From positions 1-5,563 of the forward strand of contig JACMIS010000189.1 in the NCBI GenBank assembly GCA_014381035.1: a stretch of 5,563 nucleotides of DNA. Direction: 5' to 3'. This stretch comes from Armatimonadota bacterium. GTDB lineage: Bacteria; Armatimonadota; Armatimonadia; Armatimonadales; Armatimonadaceae. How positions within the stretch are numbered: position 1 is the stretch's first letter; each line of letters opens with the position of its first letter. Shown here one piece after another: positions 1 to 5,563 of the stretch. Position numbers and translations under genes: made by a program. The notes under the pieces are model-generated. The model was not told the origin of the DNA, searched no databases, and saw nothing but the letters and a program-made list of their open reading frames with translations.

Positions 1-129
1 AAGGGCTAACCCGGCTCGCCCCACAGGAAAGAGCACCGCAGGTCCAACGATGCAACGTAATCGCGGAAACTGCGTTTCCGCTGCGTTGCCGCCGTCCGCG
101 AAGGACAGAAGAATGATCCTCTAACCCAG
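1..129. other. Non-coding stretch downstream of the hydrolase gene
   Basis: No convincing gene is visible here. Short open stretches exist in several frames, but none has a start with a ribosome-binding site or a recognisable protein motif. Besides the inverted repeat at 63-81 there is only a weak 4-bp hairpin (GTCC-GCGAA-GGAC, 94-106). The left window edge may cut off a neighbouring gene. Confidence 0.4.
63..81. repeat. Perfect 8-bp inverted repeat (GCGGAAAC-TGC-GTTTCCGC), possible terminator hairpin of the minus-strand hydrolase gene
   Basis: The two 8-base arms at 63-70 and 74-81 are exact reverse complements around a TGC loop. The repeat lies about 49 bases past the stop codon of the minus-strand hydrolase gene, where a transcription terminator would be expected. 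No T-tract follows the hairpin on either strand, so it is not a classical intrinsic terminator. It could equally be a protein-binding palindrome or an mRNA 3'-end stabilising hairpin. The structure is read directly from the sequence; the role is inferred. Confidence 0.45.
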
Positions 130-930
130 TCAAGGCAACGTTGCCGCCATCGCGTCTTTATATTCAGGGGAGTTTTGCAGGTCGTTGTGTCCCGCGCCGT
201 CCACAGTGACGAGTTTGCCGGATGAACGGATAAGCGGGAGCAACTCTTGGGAGCAGGAATAGGGAATGACCTCGTCACGAGTGCCGTGAATGAGTGTGAC
301 CGGGCAACGAACGCCACCTATCCACCTCTCCGTCGGTAACGCATACTTGACCAAAAACGGCGGCAGAAACGGGAAGCGACGCAAGGCTTGTCCGGCGATG
401 CTGGTGTAGGGGGAAATGAGAACGAGGGCGCGAGGGCGGTTCTCTTTCGCCAACCGGGTGGCGATGCCGGTGCCGAGCGACCGACCGACCACGGTGATAT
501 TCGCTTCAGGATTCGTTGTCTTAAGATGGGCATAAGCGAGGGCAGCGGTTTCGTGGAGCTGGTTTTCATTGTTGAGAGACCCACTGCTCTTCCCGTAGCC
601 GGGATAATCGGGCAGAAAAACATCATACCCGGCTGCGTTCAGGGGCTCCGCTACCCGTCCCCACGATCTCAGGCTCCCTCCGTTGCCGTGCAGGTAAAGT
701 ACCGCACCTTTGGGATTCGTGACCGTAAAATGAAGGGCATGAATCCGCGATCCGCTTTTCGTTGTCAACCAGGCTTCCTTGTGGCGACCGGGATGCTCGA
801 AGGTATAATTCGCAGACAGAACGTCTGGAAAAAAGAGCAACTTCTCCTGCGCGAAAAAGAGTGCTCCACAAAGTAGAAGGTAGATTGCGGCGAACGCCAA
901 CGCAGTATTGAGAAGAATGGAACGAACCAT
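130..930 (-). CDS. Membrane-anchored alpha/beta hydrolase, BEM46/ABHD13-like serine hydrolase
   Basis: The 266-residue protein starts with a short positively charged tip (Arg3) and one hydrophobic segment (about 4-27), so it is probably a signal anchor with the catalytic domain outside the cytoplasm. The segment is followed by the KLLFFP motif typical of BEM46-like proteins. The alpha/beta hydrolase core then shows the oxyanion motif HGNGG (81-85), the nucleophile elbow GRSLG (149-153, Ser151), the acid in HGTRDEVIP (Asp219) and the catalytic His in GAGHND (His248). The triad is complete, so the enzyme should be active, likely as an esterase, thioesterase or lipase-like enzyme; the substrate cannot be told. 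The C-terminus ends only 18 residues after the His, which is slightly short for the family. The ATG at 930 is the only good start. No Shine-Dalgarno lies at normal distance, and a TATAAT box lies 5 bases upstream. It is transcribed divergently from the amidohydrolase gene. Confidence 0.92.
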   Translation of the reverse strand: MVRSILLNTALAFAAIYLLLCGALFFAQEKLLFFPDVLSANYTFEHPGRHKEAWLTTKSGSRIHALHFTVTNPKGAVLYLHGNGGSLRSWGRVAEPLNAAGYDVFLPDYPGYGKSSGSLNNENQLHETAALAYAHLKTTNPEANITVVGRSLGTGIATRLAKENRPRALVLISPYTSIAGQALRRFPFLPPFLVKYALPTERWIGGVRCPVTLIHGTRDEVIPYSCSQELLPLIRSSGKLVTVDGAGHNDLQNSPEYKDAMAATLP

Positions 931-935
931 AGTGG

Positions 936-941
936 ATTATA
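936..941 (-). promoter_or_regulatory. Perfect -10 box (TATAAT) for the minus-strand hydrolase, suggesting a leaderless transcript
   Basis: On the minus strand TATAAT ends 5 bases before the hydrolase ATG (930). Transcription usually starts about 7 bases after a -10 box, so the mRNA would begin at or next to the A of the start codon, leaving no leader. The only GGAGG-like Shine-Dalgarno (952-956 on the complement) is 21 bases from the ATG, too far to act on it and upstream of the expected transcript start. No strong -35 box is seen; the best candidate, about 18 bases upstream, reads GAAACA. The box is observed; its use as a promoter is inferred. Confidence 0.5.
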
Positions 942-1021
942 CAGGGAGTAGCCTCCGTTTGTTTCTTTTCCGAGGGCGTCCGGAGAAGGAAACGGGTGGT
1001 CTGGGAGGTGAATGGTACGTC

Positions 1022-1027
1022 AAAGGA
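1022..1027 (+). promoter_or_regulatory. Ribosome-binding site deciding the amidohydrolase start (AAAGGA)
   Basis: AAAGGA ends 7 bases before the ATG at 1035, an ideal spacing. An in-frame GTG at 996 also has AAGGA five bases upstream (986-990), so a 13-residue longer form is possible. The ATG is preferred because the family's first beta strand (LYADTIFTNGNI) starts directly after it and the extra 13 residues show no family similarity. Confidence 0.65.
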
Positions 1028-1034
1028 ACAAACC

Positions 1035-2615
1035 ATGCTTTACGCCGATACCATTTTCACGAACGGCAACATCACGACACTGGACGACGCGACACCGACG
1101 GCATCGGCGATAGTCGTGCGTGACGGTCGCGTCGTGTACGTCGGGAATGACGCCGATGCGTTGCGATATGCGGGAGACGGGACGCGGCGCATGGACCTTG
1201 CCGGGAAACATATCGTGCCGGGCTTTTGTGACGCCCATCTTCATGTCTTCTGGTTCGGATCGCTGCTCGCGAAACAGGCGGACTTAACCGGCGCGGGCAA
1301 TATCGGCGAAATTTCGTCGCGCCTTGCCGAAACCGCCGGAAAGACGGACGGCTGGGTGCTCGGACGCGGGTTCGATCAGGACAAAATGGCGGAAGGGCGG
1401 TTCCCGACGCGGGCGGATCTGGACCAGGTCTCGTCGTCGCGCCCGATCCTGATCACACGGGTATGTGGGCACGCCGCAGTCGCGAACTCGGTCGCTCTGG
1501 CGTTTCTGACCGACGAAGAGCGGGCATTGGGCGACGCGGCAACCGGATTGTATACAGAAACCGCGATTAGCGCGATCCGCAAATACGTGCCCCCGATGGG
1601 CGAGGCGGAAAGCGAAGCGGCAGTGGCAACGGCGTTAAACGTCGCCCTTTCTCGCGGTTTTACATCGGTCGGCACGCTACTGGACACGCCGGATCAGATG
1701 GGCGCGTACCTGCGATTGAAACGCAAAGGAGAACTACCTCCCGTCCGCGTCACGGCGCATCCCCCGCACAAGGCGGCGGTCGGATCGCTGGCGGACAACG
1801 GTATCGCCACCGGCTTCGGCGATGAATGGCTCCGCTACGGCGGCGCGAAACTGTTCTCGGACGGTTCCCTCGGCGCACGGACCGCGCTCCTTGCCGCGCC
1901 CTATGCCGACGACCCGGAACACCCGGAAAACCTCGGCATCCGCATCTATGACCCGGAAGATCTGAAAGCGAAAGCACGGGACGCGCAATCAAAGGGCTGG
2001 CAACTCGTCATCCATGCTATCGGCGATCAGGCGGTGCGCGAAACGCTGGACGCCATCGAATACGCGCTGGACCACGACGACCGTCCGAACACGTATCACC
2101 GGCACCGGGTGGAACACGCTTCGATCTTGCCCCCGGACCTTTTAGAGCGGATGGCGAAACGGCAGATCATAGCCGTGCTACAACCGCAATTCGTGACTTC
2201 GGACACGTGGACCGGGGAGCGGGTCGGCGCGGCGCGTGGCGGCTATGCGTACCCGTTTCGCACCATGCTCGACGCCGGGATCCCGCTCGCGCTCTCGTCC
2301 GACTGTCCGGTCGAAATGATGGACCCATGCCGGTGTCTCGCGGCGGCGGTGTTCCGCGATCCGTGGTCGCCGCACGAATGCCTGACGATGTCGGAAGCAC
2401 TGCGCCTGTACTGTCTGGGTGGGGCGTATGTGTCGCATCTGGAGAACGAACGCGGCTCGCTGTCGGTGGGCAAGGTCGCGGACTTCGTGATGCTGTCCGG
2501 CGACCTGATGGCGTGTGAAACGGCGGACGCGGTGAAGTCGCTCGCCGTCGAGCAGGTCTTTGTGGGAGGGAAGTCGGTATATAGGAAGTCGGAAAAGATT
2601 TCTGCTCTAAAGTGA
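1035..2615 (+). CDS. YtcJ-like metal-dependent amidohydrolase (Amidohydro_3 family)
   Basis: The 526-residue enzyme has no signal peptide and is likely cytoplasmic. A small N-terminal beta domain with the LYADTIFTNGNITTLD-type start leads into a TIM-barrel hydrolase. The metal-binding and catalytic positions are all present: HxH in DAHLHV (His68, His70), the candidate carboxylated lysine in GGAKLFSDGSLG (Lys272), His327 in VIHAIGDQA, His361 in RVEHAS and the Asp in SSDCPVE (Asp423). The C-terminus returns to the beta domain with the family's GSLSVGKVADFVML motif. Length and motifs match intact family members, which include N-substituted formamide deformylase and many uncharacterised YtcJ proteins. 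The reaction is probably hydrolysis of a C-N bond in an amide or N-acyl compound; the substrate cannot be predicted. It is the first gene of a plus-strand run, 49 bases before the kelch gene. Confidence 0.95.
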   Translation: MLYADTIFTNGNITTLDDATPTASAIVVRDGRVVYVGNDADALRYAGDGTRRMDLAGKHIVPGFCDAHLHVFWFGSLLAKQADLTGAGNIGEISSRLAETAGKTDGWVLGRGFDQDKMAEGRFPTRADLDQVSSSRPILITRVCGHAAVANSVALAFLTDEERALGDAATGLYTETAISAIRKYVPPMGEAESEAAVATALNVALSRGFTSVGTLLDTPDQMGAYLRLKRKGELPPVRVTAHPPHKAAVGSLADNGIATGFGDEWLRYGGAKLFSDGSLGARTALLAAPYADDPEHPENLGIRIYDPEDLKAKARDAQSKGWQLVIHAIGDQAVRETLDAIEYALDHDDRPNTYHRHRVEHASILPPDLLERMAKRQIIAVLQPQFVTSDTWTGERVGAARGGYAYPFRTMLDAGIPLALSSDCPVEMMDPCRCLAAAVFRDPWSPHECLTMSEALRLYCLGGAYVSHLENERGSLSVGKVADFVMLSGDLMACETADAVKSLAVEQVFVGGKSVYRKSEKISALK

Positions 2616-2653
2616 GCGGTACGGATGACGGTGGTAAACACTCGCTGATAACG

Positions 2654-2659
2654 AAGGAG
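2654..2659 (+). promoter_or_regulatory. Ribosome-binding site of the kelch gene (AAGGAG)
   Basis: Two ATG codons stand in tandem at 2662 and 2665. AAGGAG is only 2 bases from the first but 5 bases from the second, which favours the second as the real start. The choice changes the protein by one Met only. Confidence 0.7.
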
Positions 2660-2664
2660 AAATG

Positions 2665-3504
2665 ATGAGCACGATACGATTGATACGAGGGCGGTATGGC
2701 GCGGCGGCTGTCGGTTGGCAGGATCGGGTCTATGTGTTCGGGGGAAGTGGTAAGGAAGGATTGATCGCCGATGTGGAGGCGATCAACGCTCGCACCGGGA
2801 ACGTCGCCCCGCTCCCCTGGAAATTGATGCCGCGCCGGTATCACAAAGCGGCGATCCTCGGCGACACGGCGTTCCTCGTGGGCGGTTACGGATCGGGAGG
2901 GAACACCCTCGATCTGGAGCGGATAGATCTCCGCACGGGCGTCGTGACGAAATGCCGCCCGGCTCCGACGCAACATACGAGTGCGACCGTTGTCGTCGCG
3001 AACGGTTTACTCTGGGTGATCGGTGGCTCGGTCAACGGCGGTCATACCGGGGCGATGGATATCTACAACTCCCAGAGCGATACCTGGGAGGGAGGACCAC
3101 CGCTGCCCACACCGCGCGAATGTACGGGCGTCGTGCATAACGGCTTGATTCATGTCGTCGGCGGTTTCGCGGGGAAGGCGGGAATGCGGACGTGGGAAAC
3201 CTATTCCATCGGGCAAGGGCGTTGGGTCCCCCGACCCGAACTGCCGTTTCCGATCAGTGCGCACCACATGGCGATTGTGGAGAACACCGCCTACGCATTC
3301 GGCGACTACGCGGTGCTTTCCCGAGTGATCGCGTGCGATTTGCGTGGGGGCAAGTGGTCCGCGCCGCGATTGCCCGAACCATTCGTTCCCCGCCGCCACG
3401 TGGCAGTGACCGCTCTCGGCGACACGGTGTACGCCATCGGGGGTAATATCGCCGGGAGCGGTTCGTTCCTGGACACGGTACAGGCGTTCCGCGTGCCGGG
3501 ATGA
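2665..3504 (+). CDS. Kelch-repeat protein, predicted six-bladed beta-propeller
   Basis: The 279-residue protein is made almost wholly of kelch repeats. The diagnostic Gly-Gly pairs, each after a hydrophobic strand such as VYVFGG, FLVGG, LWVIGG, IHVVGG or VYAIGG, lie at about residues 26, 73, 120, 166 and 259. A degenerate Gly-Asp lies at 213. The spacing is 46-47 residues throughout, giving six blades and so a closed propeller with little else attached. Trp or Arg residues between strands (DTWEGG, GRWVPR, GKWSAP) fit the repeat pattern. There is no signal peptide, membrane segment or catalytic motif, so it is probably a cytoplasmic binding or scaffold protein. NanM-type sialic-acid epimerases share the fold but are exported, so that function is not supported. 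It lies 49 bases after the amidohydrolase gene and 64 before the NlpC/P60 gene, all on one strand. The alternative start at 2662 adds one residue. Confidence 0.9.
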   Translation: MSTIRLIRGRYGAAAVGWQDRVYVFGGSGKEGLIADVEAINARTGNVAPLPWKLMPRRYHKAAILGDTAFLVGGYGSGGNTLDLERIDLRTGVVTKCRPAPTQHTSATVVVANGLLWVIGGSVNGGHTGAMDIYNSQSDTWEGGPPLPTPRECTGVVHNGLIHVVGGFAGKAGMRTWETYSIGQGRWVPRPELPFPISAHHMAIVENTAYAFGDYAVLSRVIACDLRGGKWSAPRLPEPFVPRRHVAVTALGDTVYAIGGNIAGSGSFLDTVQAFRVPG

Positions 3505-3568
3505 GGTGTGATTTGAATTTCCTTGAAACGTTGCCGGTGCCATCGGCTTCCTAATCGGTATTACTGCC

Positions 3569-3637
3569 ATGAAACGAATCGTGTTAATCGCCTCACTTGC
3601 CGGATGCGTTCTGCTCACCCCGACTATCGCCAGCGCG
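3569..3637 (+). other. Signal peptide of the NlpC/P60 protein
   Basis: The first 23 codons give a basic tip (MKR), a hydrophobic core and an ASA site before Gln24, as for signal peptidase I. A lipobox-like LAGC at residues 10-13 sits within the core. It is very near the N-terminus, and a hydrophobic stretch follows the Cys, so lipoprotein processing is the less likely option. Confidence 0.75.
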
Positions 3638-5563
3638 CAAACCGGGACTGGTCCGCGCTGGGAAACCCGCGATGTCGACAAAGGCGTTCGGCAACTCTCG
3701 GATACGGTTCGCCTCCGTGTCGGCAAAGATGCCGCGAAGGTGAAGCGACCCGAAGGCGTCCGCTTCGCGATCCGGGTGACGCGAACCGGCGAAACCGTGG
3801 TCTGCGATACATTGCCGTACACGTTCGTCTGGGATACGACGAAAGTCGCGGAAGGTTGGCATTGGTTAGGCGTCGTGATGATCGACCCGAGCGGCGAAGG
3901 CTCCGAAAAGATAGTGGACTCGCTCAAGGTGTATGTGCGCAACAACCGTGAGACGCCGATTCCCGTGATTCTCCCGGATTCGCCCCCCGCCCCCGCTTCC
4001 GGGGGAGCAAGAGCGGACGCGGAATCGTCAAGCCCGACCGGTAAGCGAAACTCCCCTACTGCGGCTCCCCCGGAGTCGGGGGCGAGGGAACCGTCCAAAC
4101 TTCCAAGACCGGGATCGGTGAAGCCTCTCGCGTCGCGTCGCCGGGTACGGACTCGGGCACCGCGTGTGCTGTCGCTCCCGGATACCGTGACGCCGGAAGT
4201 CGTTTCGGCGACGATGGGCGTGTCGCTCACGCCGCTCTCGGTGCCGCATGTTTCCGCACTGTATAAGAGTGACCGGCTTGTTTATCTCGGTTTGCCGGAC
4301 GGCGGTGTCGCGGTCTGGGACGAGGCGGCAAAACGCGGTAGTGTCGTCCGTATCCCCGGCGTTTCCGGTCCGGTAAGAGCACTTGCCGCTGGGAACGGAG
4401 CGATTTACTGGACAGCAGGCGCGTCGGATAAAGTGTACGCTCTCCACACCAGAGAGAAGACGGTAAAGGTTTTTGACGCCGGTGAGCGAATCGAAGCCGT
4501 CGGCGGGCAAGAAAGCGGGTATGCCGAAATGGAAACGGGAGACGCTACCGTTTCTCCCGAGTCATCCCCGTGGGTCGAACGGTTGGCGGTTCTCGGCAAA
4601 AATGTCGTGTTGATGGGAACGTCCGCGACACGCGTTTGGGACGGCGAGTCCGGTCTAAAACCGCTCACCGAGGTGCTGCCCGCCGAAGTCGCGCAAACGT
4701 ACTCGGACGCTCTGGTTCAGTGTTATGTCGGGTCCAGCGCGGGCACCAGAGATGCGTTGCTGATTTTCGCGACACCGAACACCAGCGGGGCAGGCGGTTC
4801 GCTTCATCTGTGGAGCGGAAACGCCGATAGGCTTCGCGGCACCTGGAACGACCGGGGGAGGATCCCGACCGGTAAAGATTTCTTCGGCATCGGCACGCCG
4901 GAGATGGCACTAACGCCATTCGGGATGCTCGTTCCCGAGCGTGTCGAAGGGTTCGGTAAGGTGAGTGGGCTACAGTTCGCTTCCTGGAGCGATAAAAACG
5001 CTCCCGTAACACCGCAGGAGATTCCGCTCGGGGTCACCGGTGACTACAACGCGAACGCGCCGCAAAGCGCGGAAACCGTTTCGGTCGGTGCGAGCGGGGT
5101 ATGGTGGGCGCAAAACGGCGTCGTCTTTCATGCCGATCCGTTCGGCGGCACTCGCGAGTGTTATATGCCGTGGAACGGCGCGGGGAAAGCAGTTACAGCC
5201 CTCCTCGCCGACAAAGAGGGTGCTTTCGTCGCGACCGACAAAGGGGTTCAGCGTATCGTGCTGGGGGAACCGGGCGATTCCGACGGCTACGGCGGTTATG
5301 TTCGTGTACCGCTGGGCGACGAGTACGCGTATCCGAAAAGCGACCGTGAGCAGCGACTTTTGGCCGGAATTGATGAATGGCAGGGGGTGCCGTATCGCTG
5401 GGGCGGGCAGACGAAATCGGGCGCGGACTGTTCCGGATTTGTCGGCGCGGTACATCGCACGGTCGGCGTCAACCTGCCGCGCACCTCGAAGCAGATGGGC
5501 GAGACACGGATGGGAACACGGGTCCGCGACGAACTGCGCTACGGCGACACGCTGGTTTTTCCC
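3569..5563 (+). CDS. Secreted NlpC/P60 peptidase with Ig-like and propeller-like regions (3' end outside the window)
   Basis: The frame is open for 665 codons from the ATG to the right edge. Residues 1-23 form a signal peptide with an ASA cleavage site before Gln24. Residues about 30-128 resemble a bacterial Ig-like domain (LPYTFVWDT at 82-90, GWHWLGV at 96-102). A Pro/Ser/Arg-rich linker follows (about 132-200, with RRR at 190-192). Residues about 207-585 contain recurring short strands such as VAVWD (W250), VYAL (289-292), TRVWDG (354-359), LHLWSG (412-417) and VVFHADP (518-524), suggesting a beta-propeller. The C-terminus begins an NlpC/P60 domain: WQGVPYRWGG (604-613), catalytic Cys621 in DCSGF, LPRTSKQM and GDTLVF. 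The catalytic His and the third residue lie beyond the edge. Such enzymes cut stem peptides of peptidoglycan outside the cytoplasm. The nearest upstream in-frame codon of note is a stop (3524-3526), which fixes the ATG; no clear Shine-Dalgarno precedes it. The NlpC/P60 call is firm; the propeller and Ig calls are weaker. Confidence 0.9.
   Translation, partial: MKRIVLIASLAGCVLLTPTIASAQTGTGPRWETRDVDKGVRQLSDTVRLRVGKDAAKVKRPEGVRFAIRVTRTGETVVCDTLPYTFVWDTTKVAEGWHWLGVVMIDPSGEGSEKIVDSLKVYVRNNRETPIPVILPDSPPAPASGGARADAESSSPTGKRNSPTAAPPESGAREPSKLPRPGSVKPLASRRRVRTRAPRVLSLPDTVTPEVVSATMGVSLTPLSVPHVSALYKSDRLVYLGLPDGGVAVWDEAAKRGSVVRIPGVSGPVRALAAGNGAIYWTAGASDKVYALHTREKTVKVFDAGERIEAVGGQESGYAEMETGDATVSPESSPWVERLAVLGKNVVLMGTSATRVWDGESGLKPLTEVLPAEVAQTYSDALVQCYVGSSAGTRDALLIFATPNTSGAGGSLHLWSGNADRLRGTWNDRGRIPTGKDFFGIGTPEMALTPFGMLVPERVEGFGKVSGLQFASWSDKNAPVTPQEIPLGVTGDYNANAPQSAETVSVGASGVWWAQNGVVFHADPFGGTRECYMPWNGAGKAVTALLADKEGAFVATDKGVQRIVLGEPGDSDGYGGYVRVPLGDEYAYPKSDREQRLLAGIDEWQGVPYRWGGQTKSGADCSGFVGAVHRTVGVNLPRTSKQMGETRMGTRVRDELRYGDTLVFP
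3989..4008. repeat. G/C hairpin repeat, copy 1 (CCCCCG-CTTC-CGGGGG)
   Basis: A 6-bp stem with a four-base loop lies at 3990-4005, inside the linker-coding part of the NlpC/P60 gene. The 20-base unit matches the reverse complement of the unit at 4064-4083 at 18 of 20 positions; only two bases in and beside the loop differ. It is translated as part of the Pro-Pro-Ala-Pro-Ala-Ser-Gly-Gly stretch. Confidence 0.6.
4064..4083. repeat. G/C hairpin repeat, copy 2, inverted (CCCCCG-GAGT-CGGGGG)
   Basis: A 6-bp stem with a four-base loop lies at 4067-4082. It is the inverted near-copy of the unit at 3989-4008, separated from it by 55 bases. The two copies could also pair with each other to form one long stem. 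It is read in frame as Ala-Pro-Pro-Glu-Ser-Gly-Ala. Confidence 0.6.

Larger units (their letters stand above)
931..1034. promoter_or_regulatory. Divergent intergenic region between the hydrolase and amidohydrolase genes
   Basis: This 104-base gap must carry the promoters of both divergent genes. The minus-strand promoter is marked by TATAAT (936-941). On the plus strand I see no matched -35/-10 pair; a TATACA at 938-943 overlaps the reverse-strand box but lacks a -35 partner. The right half is purine-rich and contains two Shine-Dalgarno-like stretches, at 986-990 and 1022-1027. No operator palindrome is evident. Confidence 0.5.

Noticed and set aside
1..114. A short open plus-strand stretch at the left edge as the end of an upstream gene
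   Set aside because: It is open for only 37 codons to a TGA, is Arg-rich and shows no motif. Chance is a sufficient explanation at this GC content.
388..876. A 162-codon open frame on the plus strand
   Set aside because: It is fully antisense to the hydrolase gene, whose catalytic triad is intact. It has no recognisable motif.
996..1034. N-terminal extension of the amidohydrolase from GTG at 996
   Set aside because: It has a possible Shine-Dalgarno, but the family's first strand begins at the ATG at 1035, which has its own well-spaced site. The extra residues look unrelated to the family. Not fully excluded.
2167..2976. A 269-codon open frame on the minus strand
   Set aside because: It is antisense to the conserved C-terminal half of the amidohydrolase and the start of the kelch gene. 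Its Arg/Pro/Ser-rich translation shows no domain.
3505..3568. Promoter or terminator in the gap before the NlpC/P60 gene
   Set aside because: TTGAAA at 3523-3528 has no -10 box at a fitting distance, and the GCCG/CGGC stem at 3533-3547 is only 4 bp with no T-tract. Neither is strong enough to call.
3007..4230. A 407-codon open frame on the minus strand
   Set aside because: It lies antisense across the 3' part of the kelch gene, the gap and the 5' part of the NlpC/P60 gene. Its translation is Ser/Arg/Thr/Gly-rich with no family motif. The plus-strand genes have complete domain motifs, so this is a GC-driven shadow.

Overview
The window is about 60% GC, gene-dense bacterial chromosomal DNA. 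It holds four protein genes: one on the minus strand and three on the plus strand. I see no RNA genes, transposases, CRISPR array, origin or phage genes. The signal peptide, the cell-wall hydrolase and the Shine-Dalgarno sites (AAGGA/AAGGAG) before two genes fit a bacterium. The host phylum cannot be fixed from the sequence. The protein mix would suit a free-living GC-rich lineage such as Armatimonadota, Gemmatimonadota or Planctomycetota, but that is a guess.

Layout: 1-129 is non-coding and holds a perfect 8-bp inverted repeat (63-81) downstream of the first gene. 130-930 (minus) encodes a membrane-anchored alpha/beta hydrolase of the BEM46/ABHD13-like type. 931-1034 is the divergent intergenic region, with a perfect TATAAT on the minus strand placed so that the hydrolase mRNA may be leaderless. 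1035-2615 (plus) encodes a cytoplasmic YtcJ-like metal-dependent amidohydrolase. 2665-3504 (plus) encodes a compact cytoplasmic kelch protein predicted to form a six-bladed propeller. 3569-5563 (plus) encodes a secreted protein that runs off the right edge. It has a signal peptide, an Ig-like domain, a Pro/Ser/Arg-rich linker, a propeller-like region, and then the first half of an NlpC/P60 peptidase domain with its catalytic Cys.

The three plus-strand genes are separated by only 49 and 64 bases with no clear terminator between them, so they may be co-transcribed. Their biochemical link is not obvious: a small-molecule amidohydrolase, a kelch propeller without catalytic motifs, and an exported peptidoglycan endopeptidase. 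The most unusual features are the architecture of the last protein and two near-identical G/C hairpins, in opposite orientation, inside the part of its gene that encodes the linker.
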